Positions 1 to 7,579 of a stretch of 64,000 bases of DNA are shown in pieces (the stretch's first letter is position 1; each line of letters opens with the position of its first letter). A program made the translations under genes and the position numbers. The stretch comes from Deltaproteobacteria bacterium (GTDB lineage: Bacteria > JAGRBM01 > JAHCIT01): NCBI GenBank assembly GCA_026129095.1, contig JAHCIT010000001.1:1-64000 (forward strand), written 5' to 3'. The notes beneath the pieces are model-generated. The model saw only the letters and a program-made list of their open reading frames with translations, did not search any database and was not told the origin of the DNA.

Positions 1-453
<453 letters not shown>

Positions 454-524
454 TTAAGGGGTTAGAGGTGAAAATCCGGCTGGCTGCACCGGCGGGAACC
501 CCTCCCGCCCGGTGCTTCGCCACA

Positions 525-815
525 TCAGCTTTCGATGATAGCCAGCACATCCTCTTCGCGGAGGATCAGGTGCTCGACGCCTTCAATGTTGATTTCGGTC
601 CCGGCATATTTGCCGAACAGCACGATATCGCCCTTCTTCACGTCGAGGGGCTCGGTCTTGCCGCTTTCCAGCACGCGGCCCTTGCCGGCTGCCACAACCT
701 TGCCCCTGGAAGGCTTTTCCTTGGCGGCATCGGGGATGATGAGCCCGCCCTTGGTCTTTTCTTCTTCGTCCTCGCGTTTGACGAGAATCCGGTCGCCTAG
801 CGGTCGTACGGCCAT
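525..815 (-). CDS. groES: Co-chaperonin GroES (10 kDa), 96 residues
   Basis: GroES caps the GroEL cylinder and is needed for productive ATP-driven folding. The translation from the ATG at 815 begins [19 protein letters not shown] and ends [14 protein letters not shown], with the mobile loop around residues 17-34 and the [14 protein letters not shown] strand near residues 60-75. Length matches the family (about 95 residues). An in-frame ATG at 842 would add nine residues, but the start at 815 fits the family N-terminus and has GAGGA eight bases upstream. It is the first gene of groES-groL, and a 175-base leader separates it from the CIRCE-like element. Confidence 0.97.
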   Translation of the reverse strand: MAVRPLGDRILVKREDEEEKTKGGLIIPDAAKEKPSRGKVVAAGKGRVLESGKTEPLDVKKGDIVLFGKYAGTEINIEGVEHLILREEDVLAIIES

Positions 816-989
816 GTGGTCTATCCTCACTTCTTCTTTCATTCAGGGTTTGGTTTCTGGTGCTTCCGGGGTTCCGGCGAGAGCCGGTGCTGCCCAGCCT
901 AACTGCCGGAAACAGGAGTGTTTTACCGTATTTCCGCCATTTTCATCGTGGCGGGCCGCCCCCAGAAGTCGCCCATCGGCCGACGGCTC

Positions 990-1016
990 TTAGCACTCCA
1001 AAGCGGGGACTGCCAA
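990..1016 (-). promoter_or_regulatory. CIRCE-like HrcA operator for groES-groL
   Basis: The plus strand reads TTAGCACTC, nine bases, then GACTGCCAA. The left arm is identical to the CIRCE consensus half TTAGCACTC; the right arm matches GAGTGCTAA at seven of nine positions and the spacer has the canonical length. It lies just downstream of the predicted groES transcription start. HrcA represses groE operons by binding this element in many bacteria. No hrcA gene is in the window. The imperfect right arm may weaken binding. Confidence 0.8.
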
Positions 1017-1032
1017 TGACCTCGGCGGGTCG

Positions 1033-1060
1033 AATGTAAATACGGGTGTGAAAACGGCAA
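1033..1060 (-). promoter_or_regulatory. Predicted sigma-70 promoter of groES-groL
   Basis: On the minus strand a TTGCCG box (1060-1055) is followed after 16 bases by TACATT (1038-1033). Each box matches its consensus at four of six positions. Transcription would begin near 1026, placing the CIRCE-like element at about +10 to +36, the arrangement typical of HrcA-repressed groE genes. The boxes are modest, so the position carries more weight than the match. Confidence 0.45.
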
Positions 1061-1160
1061 GGGGGACAGAAAAGTTTGAGGCGTGGTGAGCCGTGGCAGA
1101 GGGGCTGCACGGCCCGATATGCCGGGGGAAGATTAAAATCCAGGGGGCAAACTCCCCCTC

Positions 1161-1189
1161 TTGACGCGATACGGCAGGGTGGATATCCT
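1161..1189 (+). promoter_or_regulatory. Predicted promoter of the GntR regulator-diiron protein operon
   Basis: TTGACG (1161-1166, five of six) is separated by 17 bases from TATCCT (1184-1189, four of six). Transcription would start near 1196, exactly where a FadR-type operator begins. The promoter is divergent from the groES promoter about 100 bp away. Confidence 0.5.
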
Positions 1190-1195
1190 CCCGAC

Positions 1196-1206
1196 TGGTT
1201 GGACCA
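1196..1206 (+). promoter_or_regulatory. FadR-subfamily GntR operator, TGGTTGGACCA
   Basis: The 11-base sequence TGGTTGGACCA is a perfect inverted repeat (TGGT-TGG-ACCA) and fits the consensus TNGTNNNACNA described for the FadR subfamily of GntR regulators. It overlaps the predicted transcription start of the gene encoding just such a regulator (1297-2055). Autorepression is the likely function; this is inferred from position and motif only. Confidence 0.55.
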
Positions 1207-1296
1207 CCCGGCCAACGAGCCAGGAGCCATACCCGGTCCCGCCGGACAAAGCACACGGCCAGCCATTATATATTAAGGAAGCAGCCCGGAACCCCT

Positions 1297-2055
1297 ATGA
1301 ACTTCCAGCCGGTCAAGAAGGAAAACCTCACCGACGCCATCGTGGGCCAGGTGCGGACGGAGATCCTCAAGGGCACCTACAAGGCTGGCGACCGGCTGCC
1401 CTCGGAGCGCGAACTCGCCCTCATGTTCGCCGTGAACCGCACCACCGTGCGCGAGGCGATGGCCGAACTGGAGCACCTCGGCCTCGTGGAGCGCCGCCAG
1501 GGCGAGGGGTGCATCGTCCTCGACTACCACGAGACGGGCTCCATTGATCTCCTCCGCCACATGCTCACCCGGCCCGACATGGCCGGCCGGTTCGACCTCA
1601 AGGCCATCGAATCGGTCTGCGAGACGGCGGGGATCATCTACAGCGGCGCCGCCGAGATGGCCGCCCGGCAGATATCCCCCGGCGAGATCAAGGCGCTCCG
1701 CGAACTCTGCCGCTCGATGGACGAGGCCATCGACGCCCGCGATGTGGACCAGGCGATGGACCTGGACCGCCGGTTCCACCGCGCCGTCTTCGCCGCCACC
1801 CGGTCGATCGCGCTGGAACTGCTTTCCAACACCTTCTTCGAGATCATCCGGACCTACGAGCCCTACATCCGCATCCTCATGCAGGGGGAGATCGACCGCC
1901 ACCCGGACCGGATGCGTACCTTCTATCATCACCTTCTGGATGCCCTGCACGGCCGCGACGCCGTGCGTGCGGCGTCCCTTGTCCGCCGGATGGTCACCCC
2001 GTCCGACCCGGATCTATGGAAACAGGTCACAGGCCAGGCGGGCCACCGGAGCTGA
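1297..2055 (+). CDS. GntR-family transcriptional regulator, FadR subfamily (wHTH plus FCD ligand domain)
   Basis: A 252-residue regulator. The N-terminal winged helix (about residues 8-75) carries the GntR hallmark GDRLPSERELA followed by NRTTVREAMAELEHLGLVER. The remaining all-helical part (about 85-235) fits the FCD effector domain, with conserved acidic and histidine positions such as DLDRRFHRAVF and FYHHLLDAL that usually form a metal and ligand site. FCD regulators typically sense carboxylic acids or acyl-CoA; the ligand here is unknown. A diiron protein gene follows by 49 bp on the same strand, so that gene is the obvious target. The FadR-type operator at 1196-1206 suggests autoregulation. 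The leader of about 100 bases has no strong ribosome site close to the ATG. Confidence 0.9.
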   Translation: MNFQPVKKENLTDAIVGQVRTEILKGTYKAGDRLPSERELALMFAVNRTTVREAMAELEHLGLVERRQGEGCIVLDYHETGSIDLLRHMLTRPDMAGRFDLKAIESVCETAGIIYSGAAEMAARQISPGEIKALRELCRSMDEAIDARDVDQAMDLDRRFHRAVFAATRSIALELLSNTFFEIIRTYEPYIRILMQGEIDRHPDRMRTFYHHLLDALHGRDAVRAASLVRRMVTPSDPDLWKQVTGQAGHRS

Positions 2056-2104
2056 CGCGCTCCCCCGCAGGCGAAAACCCCCGGAACCCGAAAAGGAGGC
2101 CCCC

Positions 2105-3064
2105 ATGCCGATGCAGCTCAACAAGGAGTTCAGCCCCTACCGCCCCGAGAACCTTGTCTCGGTGGACAGTTTCCCCAAGCTCGCCTCCTCGGTGGCCGGC
2201 TCCAAGAAGGTGTTCTGGGACGACGAGAAGGTGTTCGAGGAAATCCTGTCCCGCAACGGCGGGAAGATCGACCTCACGGCCGAGGAGAAGAAGGCCATCG
2301 CCGGCCTCATGTCGATCATCTACTACGGCGAGATCGTCGCCATGCACACCTCGGCCCAGCTCGTGGGGCTGGTGCCCGACCTCGCCGCCCAGTTCGTGCT
2401 CTCCTTCCAGACGATGGAGGAGACCAAGCACGTGATGATGATGGGCCGGTACCTGAAGGCCCTCGACATCCCGATCCCCGAGATCAACCCGTGGGCGAAA
2501 AAGCTGCTCGACAGCATCCTCGCCGTGGACGACCCGGTGCTGAAGCTCCTCGGCATGAACCTGATCGTCGAGAACGTCGCCCACAGCATCTTCACGATGA
2601 TCCAGGACAACTTCGACGAGCCGGTGCTGCGCGACTGCCTGCACTACATTGACTTGGACGAGGTGAAGCATGTGGCGCTGGCCAAGAACTACCTGCCCGA
2701 ACTGCTCCGCAAGACGGGCCGGGTCCGGGCCATGCGGTTCGTCGGCTACCAGATCCTGTGGAACTACTACATGATACGGGCGCAAACCCGGATCATGGAG
2801 GACGCAAAGCCCCTCAACATCAACTGGAACAAGCAGGCCAAGCGCGACACGATCGACTGGATCAACCTGTTCAAGGAGATCCCTGAGGATGCCCGGCGCG
2901 GCCTCATCACCCCGCCCTCGCGCAAGCAGGCCGAATGGCTCATTGACTGGCTGATGCCGCCGGAAAAATTCGCCCACATCGAGGAAAAGCGCCTGCGCAT
3001 GAACGCCGAACGCCGTGCCCGGATGCAGCCGAAGATCACCGCCCCGCACGAGGGAATGAACTAG
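2105..3064 (+). CDS. Ferritin-like (R2/AurF-type) diiron-carboxylate protein
   Basis: A 319-residue all-helical protein with two copies of the E-x29-ExxH pattern of carboxylate-bridged diiron enzymes: YYGEIVAMH then METKHVMM (seen as EETKH), and VENVAHS then DLDEVKHVA. This ligand set occurs in R2-like oxidases and AurF-type N-oxygenases; the substrate cannot be read from sequence. The ATG at 2105 has AAAAGGAGGC immediately upstream. It lies 49 bp after the GntR/FCD regulator and is probably in one transcript with it. A paralogue with the same metal site spacing is at 60508-61773. The protein is soluble, with no signal peptide. Alternatives within the ferritin-like superfamily (ribonucleotide reductase R2, fatty-acid desaturase-like) are less likely, because there is no R2 tyrosyl-radical context and no R1 partner. 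Confidence 0.8.
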   Translation: MPMQLNKEFSPYRPENLVSVDSFPKLASSVAGSKKVFWDDEKVFEEILSRNGGKIDLTAEEKKAIAGLMSIIYYGEIVAMHTSAQLVGLVPDLAAQFVLSFQTMEETKHVMMMGRYLKALDIPIPEINPWAKKLLDSILAVDDPVLKLLGMNLIVENVAHSIFTMIQDNFDEPVLRDCLHYIDLDEVKHVALAKNYLPELLRKTGRVRAMRFVGYQILWNYYMIRAQTRIMEDAKPLNINWNKQAKRDTIDWINLFKEIPEDARRGLITPPSRKQAEWLIDWLMPPEKFAHIEEKRLRMNAERRARMQPKITAPHEGMN

Positions 3065-3199
3065 GGGGCCGATTACCGGACCCGGACAGCATACCTCAAG
3101 GCAGTCTTCAATCTGGTTGCAGGTCTTCCCTTTTCAAGGAGGGCCTGGCCCGTCCATGCTGGGACAGTCGCAGTCCATGAAGAAAAGACGGGTGGTTTG

Positions 3200-5128
3200 A
3201 TGGCTGGTTCGTCACCGCAGGGCGCCCCGACGTCCCTTTTCGACCGCTTTCTTGACCGTTACGAACGGGTCGTAGGCTGGCCCACAGGCCGGAAGGTCTT
3301 TCTCCTGACGAGCCTGGCGCTGGCTGTACATCTGCTCGCCTCCACCGGACTGAGAACAGCCGTTTCCCATAGCAGCCGTGTGGGAGGATTTTTCGACCCG
3401 GCCCCCCTGATCTTCATCCGCCGCGCCTGGTTTGCCTGGCTCGTCCCGTTCTTCCTCGTTTGCCTCTGGCGTATGCGCTCGAAGGGCGAGGAGCGCTGGC
3501 TCGCCCACGTTCTCATCTGGCTCTATGCCTTCACCGTCATGCTCCTGTTTCATGCGTGGGGGCAGATCACAACGGCGTACTTCTTCATCGCGCCGATGCT
3601 CACCCTGTTCGCCGCCATCGCCTTCGATACCCGCATCGGATGGTGGACCTATTTCCTGGCGACCCTGCTCACCTGCGTAATGGCGGCCGTCGATACGCTG
3701 GGGCTGATGCCTTATGCCCGCGCATTCCTCGAACGGACCCTCGATTCGCATACCCGTGCGATCTACTACGTGCCGGTTCTCTGTGTGAGCTGGGCGGGGT
3801 TCTCGCTGGTGTTCCTGCTGGTTCAGGCGACAACTGCCAGCAGGGCCCGGCTACGAGAGGCCATCGGGAAAACCTATGGAGAGCTGGCTCGCGCAAAGGA
3901 TTCACTGGCGCGGTCGAAGGCGCTCTCCATCATCGCCGGGGCGGGTGCCGCAGCCGCTCATGAACTCGGGAACCCGCTGGCCTCCAGCGGGGCGCTCCTC
4001 CAGCTCCTGCGCGAGGATCTCCCCGCTTCCATCCGCGACAGGGCCCTACCGCTCATCGAGAGGATACTGGCACGCGAAAAGCGGATTTCCGAGGTGGTCC
4101 ACCGGCTGCAGAAGGAGACCGACGACGTGATGCGGCACGAGGCGATCGGTCCCGTCCCTCCCGGATACGAAGCCGAAAGTCTGCCGGATGCGGTCCGTGG
4201 CCCGGCTTCGCTCCGCTCCACGCTCGCCGAGCGCTATGAAACCTCCACCGATTGGCCGCTGGCGCGGAAAGCGTTCTTCATGAACCTGGTTTTGCTTCCG
4301 CTCGCCCTCTTCATGAGCACAGGCGTGAGCTATGCCTGGAAGGCAGGAATCGCGGATAACCTGCTTGACCTGAACCCCCTCGTCTGGCTGCTCTGGGGAT
4401 ACGTCCTGTGGCTCGGACTGTCAGTGGCTGCGGCACGCTTCTTCATCGTGCGGAATGAAAACTCCCGCCTGCCGGCCTATCTGTCGCTGATCGGGGTATT
4501 CCTGCTCTCCTTCGGCCTGTTGCGTCTCTTCGGAACGGTCAGCAGCGCCGTGTTCGCAATCCTTCCGGGGCTCCTCATCTGTCACCTGGTCTTTCTGGAT
4601 ACGCGAATTGGATGGGCAGGATGGGCTGGTGGCACCGCCACCATCCTGCTCCTAGCCTGGGGGGATATCTCGGGTGCGTGGCACTATGCGCCACTTTTCC
4701 GGCTACGGCAGATTGACGATCAGCTGGCGCCGGTCTTCTATCTGACACTTCTGGCGACAGTATGGACCAGCTTCACGTGGGCATTCGTGCAGGTACAGCT
4801 CGCCGAGCGGCTTCGCATCTCGGAACAGCAAAAGATCGAGGAAGCCACCAGACGGCTGGCTACCGCCAAAGAAGATCTGGCACAGGCTGAAGGACGGGCC
4901 GCGGCGGGGAGCATCGTGATGGAGCTGATCCCGAAACTGCTTGGTCCGTTGCAGGAAAACGAACCCGATCTCAGGGCCTTGGAACGGGAACTGGCGGCCG
5001 TTCCGGGTGGTGCGGCCAGGGGAGAGCTGGATGTGCTGGCGAGGATCCTGAAGGCGGAAGCCAGGGCCGCCACCATGGCCGGACAACTGGAGAAACTGTC
5101 CGTGCCCGTGGCCGGCGCTCCGGCCTGA
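3200..5128 (+). CDS. Tandemly duplicated membrane sensor with kinase-like dimerisation segments but no ATPase domain
   Basis: This 642-residue protein is an internal duplication. Half one (about 15-310) has around six membrane segments, a coiled coil (215-240) and a HisKA-like helix with HELGNPLASS (H254). Half two (about 340-640) again has six membrane segments, a coiled coil (535-565) and a degenerate helix without the histidine. The halves align on RYERVVGWPTGRK (20-32) versus RYETSTDWPLARK (345-357) and on DTRIGW (143-148 and 467-472). Neither half has the N, G1 or G2 boxes of a HATPase, so it cannot autophosphorylate by itself. The layout of membrane domain, coiled coil and H-box resembles the complete kinase at 48372-49751. 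The start could be the TTG one codon earlier. Function is unknown: a phosphoacceptor in trans, a regulator of kinases, or a decayed pair. Confidence 0.8.
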   Translation: MAGSSPQGAPTSLFDRFLDRYERVVGWPTGRKVFLLTSLALAVHLLASTGLRTAVSHSSRVGGFFDPAPLIFIRRAWFAWLVPFFLVCLWRMRSKGEERWLAHVLIWLYAFTVMLLFHAWGQITTAYFFIAPMLTLFAAIAFDTRIGWWTYFLATLLTCVMAAVDTLGLMPYARAFLERTLDSHTRAIYYVPVLCVSWAGFSLVFLLVQATTASRARLREAIGKTYGELARAKDSLARSKALSIIAGAGAAAAHELGNPLASSGALLQLLREDLPASIRDRALPLIERILAREKRISEVVHRLQKETDDVMRHEAIGPVPPGYEAESLPDAVRGPASLRSTLAERYETSTDWPLARKAFFMNLVLLPLALFMSTGVSYAWKAGIADNLLDLNPLVWLLWGYVLWLGLSVAAARFFIVRNENSRLPAYLSLIGVFLLSFGLLRLFGTVSSAVFAILPGLLICHLVFLDTRIGWAGWAGGTATILLLAWGDISGAWHYAPLFRLRQIDDQLAPVFYLTLLATVWTSFTWAFVQVQLAERLRISEQQKIEEATRRLATAKEDLAQAEGRAAAGSIVMELIPKLLGPLQENEPDLRALERELAAVPGGAARGELDVLARILKAEARAATMAGQLEKLSVPVAGAPA

Positions 5129-5149
5129 AACCGCGCCTTTTACTCCTCA

Positions 5150-5977
5150 CTACTCGAACCCAAGGCCCGCGTAGCCGACGACGGCAGTGAGGTCGCCGCT
5201 CACGTCGCCGCTGGTGGCGTAGTCCAGAAGCTCGGCGCGGGTCGCGCCGAGGCGGCGGACCGCCTCCAGCATGGCGGTAATCGGCTGGTAGCCGCAGACG
5301 GAGAGGTCTTTCTCCTCGACCGTCCGGAACAGCTTTTCGGGGTCCAGCTCCAGCATGGCGTCAATGGCCAGCCGGTCGAGCTGCCGGGTGAGGGCGTCAG
5401 GGAGGTAATGGTTCATGTCGCTGGAGACGACGATGAGGATCTGCCGTCCGGCCGCCTCGCGGGCGCGGGCGATGCTCCGGGCAATATCGGCGCCGGCGGC
5501 GCGGAGTTCCTGCAAGGAGAGACCCCCAAGGGTGATGGGGACGATCTTCAGCCGGGGGTTTCGTTCCAGAAGGAACGGAAGCTGGACTTCAAGGGCATGC
5601 TCACGCACGTGGGCCATGACGTCGGGGCGCAGGATAGCCGATCCAGTTACCAGCTCCCGGGCCAACTCTTCGTCGACCGGCACGTCGCCCAGCGGCGTTC
5701 GCCAGGCCCCTGAAGTCCACACTGCCGCCCGGGCCCCGAGCCCGGTGTGGTTCGGTCCGATGAGCACCGCCGTGTCCGGCACATTGGCCGACGCGGCTAC
5801 TGCTCCCGCCACGGAACCCGAGTACACGTAGCCCGCATGGGGCATGACGATCGCCAGAAAGTTTCGGGGGGATTTATTCCGGCGGAGATACTCGCGGACC
5901 GTGGCGTCCAGTTCCACTCTTCGCGCCGGATAGAATCTACCGGCGACTGCGGGCTCACGTATGTTCGTGTCCTTCAT
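5150..5977 (-). CDS. MEMO1-family protein (AmmeMemoRadiSam system protein B)
   Basis: A 275-residue protein opening with REPAVAGRFYP, the hallmark N-terminus of the MEMO family. Conserved putative metal or active-site residues are present: PHAGY (H47), NHTG (H77), SSDMNHY (H190) and VCGYQP (C228), with EHALEVQLPFL at 127-136. The fold is related to extradiol dioxygenases, but bacterial members are usually annotated only as protein B of the AmmeMemoRadiSam system; the AMMECR1 and radical-SAM partners are not in the window. It converges tail-to-tail on the duplicated sensor gene (21 bp gap) and lies downstream of the 23-codon basic peptide gene on the same strand. No good ribosome site is visible before the ATG. 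Confidence 0.9.
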   Translation of the reverse strand: MKDTNIREPAVAGRFYPARRVELDATVREYLRRNKSPRNFLAIVMPHAGYVYSGSVAGAVAASANVPDTAVLIGPNHTGLGARAAVWTSGAWRTPLGDVPVDEELARELVTGSAILRPDVMAHVREHALEVQLPFLLERNPRLKIVPITLGGLSLQELRAAGADIARSIARAREAAGRQILIVVSSDMNHYLPDALTRQLDRLAIDAMLELDPEKLFRTVEEKDLSVCGYQPITAMLEAVRRLGATRAELLDYATSGDVSGDLTAVVGYAGLGFE

Positions 5978-6005
5978 TGAAGCAGATGGGAACCGGAACC
6001 GGGTA

Positions 6006-6029
6006 GAAGAAGCGCACTAGCGCTTCTTC
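6006..6029 (-). terminator. Perfect 10-bp hairpin overlapping the stop codon of the basic peptide gene
   Basis: GAAGAAGCGC and GCGCTTCTTC form a perfect 10-bp stem around a four-base loop. The loop contains the TAG stop of the peptide gene at 6017-6088. There is no U-run after it, so it may be a weak terminator, a transcript-stabilising hairpin, or simply a structure that separates this gene from the MEMO gene 28 bp downstream. Confidence 0.5.
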
Positions 6030-6088
6030 GCTTTCTTCGCGGGCTTCTTCTTGGCCGTCTTCTTAGCTGCTTTCTTCTTTGCTGCCAC
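6017..6088 (-). CDS. 23-residue lysine/alanine-rich basic peptide (histone H1-tail-like)
   Basis: A very short gene starting at GTG (6088-6086). The product begins MAAKKKAAKKTAKKK and ends AKKAKKR, with 13 basic residues out of 23 and KKxAKK repeats like the tails of bacterial H1-like proteins. Three signals support it as a real gene. There is a strong ribosome site AAGGAGGT nine bases before the GTG. A promoter TTGCAA-18-TACAAT lies at 6160-6131, giving a leader of about 36 bases. A perfect hairpin overlaps the stop. The product would bind nucleic acid or ribosomes by charge; that is inference. It could instead be a leader controlling the MEMO gene downstream. Confidence 0.6.
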   Translation of the reverse strand: MAAKKKAAKKTAKKKPAKKAKKR

Positions 6089-6130
6089 CGCCTGGTTACC
6101 TCCTTTCGACAGATTTCGGCGAATGAATGA

Positions 6131-6160
6131 ATTGTAAGGATATCGGGCACCCAATTGCAA
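6131..6160 (-). promoter_or_regulatory. Promoter of the basic peptide gene
   Basis: On the minus strand TTGCAA (6160-6155) and TACAAT (6136-6131, five of six) are separated by 18 bases in an AT-richer island of the otherwise GC-rich sequence. The predicted start near 6124 leaves about 36 bases to the GTG at 6088. Confidence 0.6.
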
Positions 6161-6257
6161 TAAGAATCGACAGGTTCCGGCGGTCTGTCGCGCCCCGGCC
6201 GGCGGCTCCCTTGCGGGCATGTCAGCAGGGACGGTATGCTTTTCTCCGCGTGCACCG

Positions 6258-6725
6258 ATGAGTGATCCCGTTTCACAGCGTCCCGCGTCCGGGCTCTCGC
6301 CGATACTCGGCGACGAGATCGACGCGCTCCGCCGCCGCGCGGAGATCGACCTCGACGTGCTGATGCGCGAGCACAAGTACGAACTCGACCAGATCCTGCA
6401 GCAGCAGAAGTCGGCGCTTCGCGCCGTGATGCTTCTGGCGCTCACCGTTGTCTTTCTTGCCGCCGGTGCCGTTTTCTGGCTCCGGTCCGCCGACCTTGAG
6501 AGTCTGGACCGCCAGCGCACGGAACTGTCGCTCCTGTCGGCAGAGCTTCGCCGCAAGAACGAGGAGGCGCAGGCCCTGGTGGAATCGTTCCGCGAGATCG
6601 AGCGGGCCTGGAAGCGGCGGCTTCTGGACGCCTCGGGACTCCGCCACCAGGAGGATGCCGCCCTGCCCCTGCTGGAAAGCGCCCCGGCGGCCGGACCGGC
6701 CGCGCCCCCCCCTGCCGCCCCCTAG
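6258..6725 (+). CDS. Small single-pass membrane protein with flanking coiled coils
   Basis: A 155-residue protein I do not recognise. Residues 18-52 form a charged coiled coil (LGDEIDALRRRAEIDL), 56-75 a single membrane helix, 78-125 a second coiled coil, and the C-terminus is Ala/Pro-rich. An ATG 39 bases upstream (6219) is also in frame; I prefer 6258 because MSDPVSQ starts a normal cytoplasmic N-terminus, but neither start has a clear ribosome site. It precedes the LysM/SPOR protein by 119 bp on the same strand, and both are probably envelope proteins. Divergent from the basic peptide gene. Confidence 0.7.
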   Translation: MSDPVSQRPASGLSPILGDEIDALRRRAEIDLDVLMREHKYELDQILQQQKSALRAVMLLALTVVFLAAGAVFWLRSADLESLDRQRTELSLLSAELRRKNEEAQALVESFREIERAWKRRLLDASGLRHQEDAALPLLESAPAAGPAAPPPAAP

Positions 6726-6844
6726 AACCCCGGTGCCGCGCCCTGCATGGACACCTACCCCGATTTCTGGTATCTCTTAACGAAAGCCGCAGGTTATGGC
6801 CGCCGCCCCGGACGGGGACAGCCGCCAGGAGAGTTGGACGATAG

Positions 6845-7579
6845 ATGGATGCCAACCGGAAGAAGATAGTCGTTGTCGGCGGGGCCCTCGTGGTCGCGCT
6901 CGTGCTGGTCCTGTTTGTGGTCCTGTTCTTCCTGGGCGGGGAGCCCGAGCCCCGGCCGGTCGCCGTGACGCCTCCCCCGCCGGTCGAGGCTCCGCCGCCA
7001 AAGGCCGAGGAACCCAAGCCCGAAGCCAAGCCGCAGCGGCTGGCGAGCTATACGGTCAAGAAGGGCGCCACGATGGAGGACATCGCTGCCCGCCCGGACA
7101 TCTACGGCAAGGGCGACGACTGGTGGGTCTTGTGGCAGGCGAACCCCGACGCCGTTTCCCATGCCTTCCAGACCGAGGGCGGGAAATGGGTGGCCATCGT
7201 CCGCGCCGGCAAGACGCTGAAGGTGCCAGAACCCAAGGCCCTCTCCCAGATGGACAAGAATTCGCTCACGGCTGCCGTCCAGCCTTATGCCGTCCAGTTC
7301 GCCTCGTTCCCCAGCGCGGGCGAGGCAAACCGCCTGCTGGCATCGCTCTCGGCCAGCGGCGCGGCGGATTTCTACGTCACGCCCCGCTATGTGGATGGGG
7401 TCAACTACCACCGCGTTCGCGCCGGGTTCTTCAGGAACTGGAACGAGGCCGAGCGGTTCGGCGCCACTTTCACCCAGTCGAACAGCGCGGCCGATGACTA
7501 CTACGTGACCGAGCCGCGCCCGGAAGAGGTCCGCGACCAGAACGCCGCGCTCCTCCGGAAATACAAGGGTGGCGAGTAG
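6845..7579 (+). CDS. Membrane-anchored LysM-like and SPOR-domain protein
   Basis: A 244-residue type II membrane protein. A short cytoplasmic MDANRKK is followed by a membrane helix (8-31), a Pro/Glu-rich periplasmic linker (32-65), and a LysM-like module (68-127, YTVKKGATMEDIAARPDIYG to AGKTLKVPEP, with the WWVLWQANPD loop). The last domain is SPOR-like (147-212, PYAVQFASFPSAGEANRLLA). Both domains bind peptidoglycan, SPOR preferring denuded glycan at division septa, so a role in cell-wall remodelling or division is likely. GGAGA lies about a dozen bases before the ATG. Its stop codon abuts that of the convergent dGTPase gene with no gap. Confidence 0.85.
   Translation: MDANRKKIVVVGGALVVALVLVLFVVLFFLGGEPEPRPVAVTPPPPVEAPPPKAEEPKPEAKPQRLASYTVKKGATMEDIAARPDIYGKGDDWWVLWQANPDAVSHAFQTEGGKWVAIVRAGKTLKVPEPKALSQMDKNSLTAAVQPYAVQFASFPSAGEANRLLASLSASGAADFYVTPRYVDGVNYHRVRAGFFRNWNEAERFGATFTQSNSAADDYYVTEPRPEEVRDQNAALLRKYKGGE

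Noticed and set aside
1076-1276. 66-codon plus-strand frame between groES and the GntR gene
   Set aside because: It overlaps the promoters and operators on both sides, has no ribosome site and no recognisable features.
2027-3049. 340-codon minus-strand frame opposite the diiron gene
   Set aside because: The translation is His/Val/Gly-rich with no recognisable domain; the plus-strand frame has the diiron ligands and a ribosome site.
6124-6130. TGAATGA half-site in the basic-peptide promoter region
   Set aside because: The matching TCATTCA arm is missing, so it is not a FadR-type operator.
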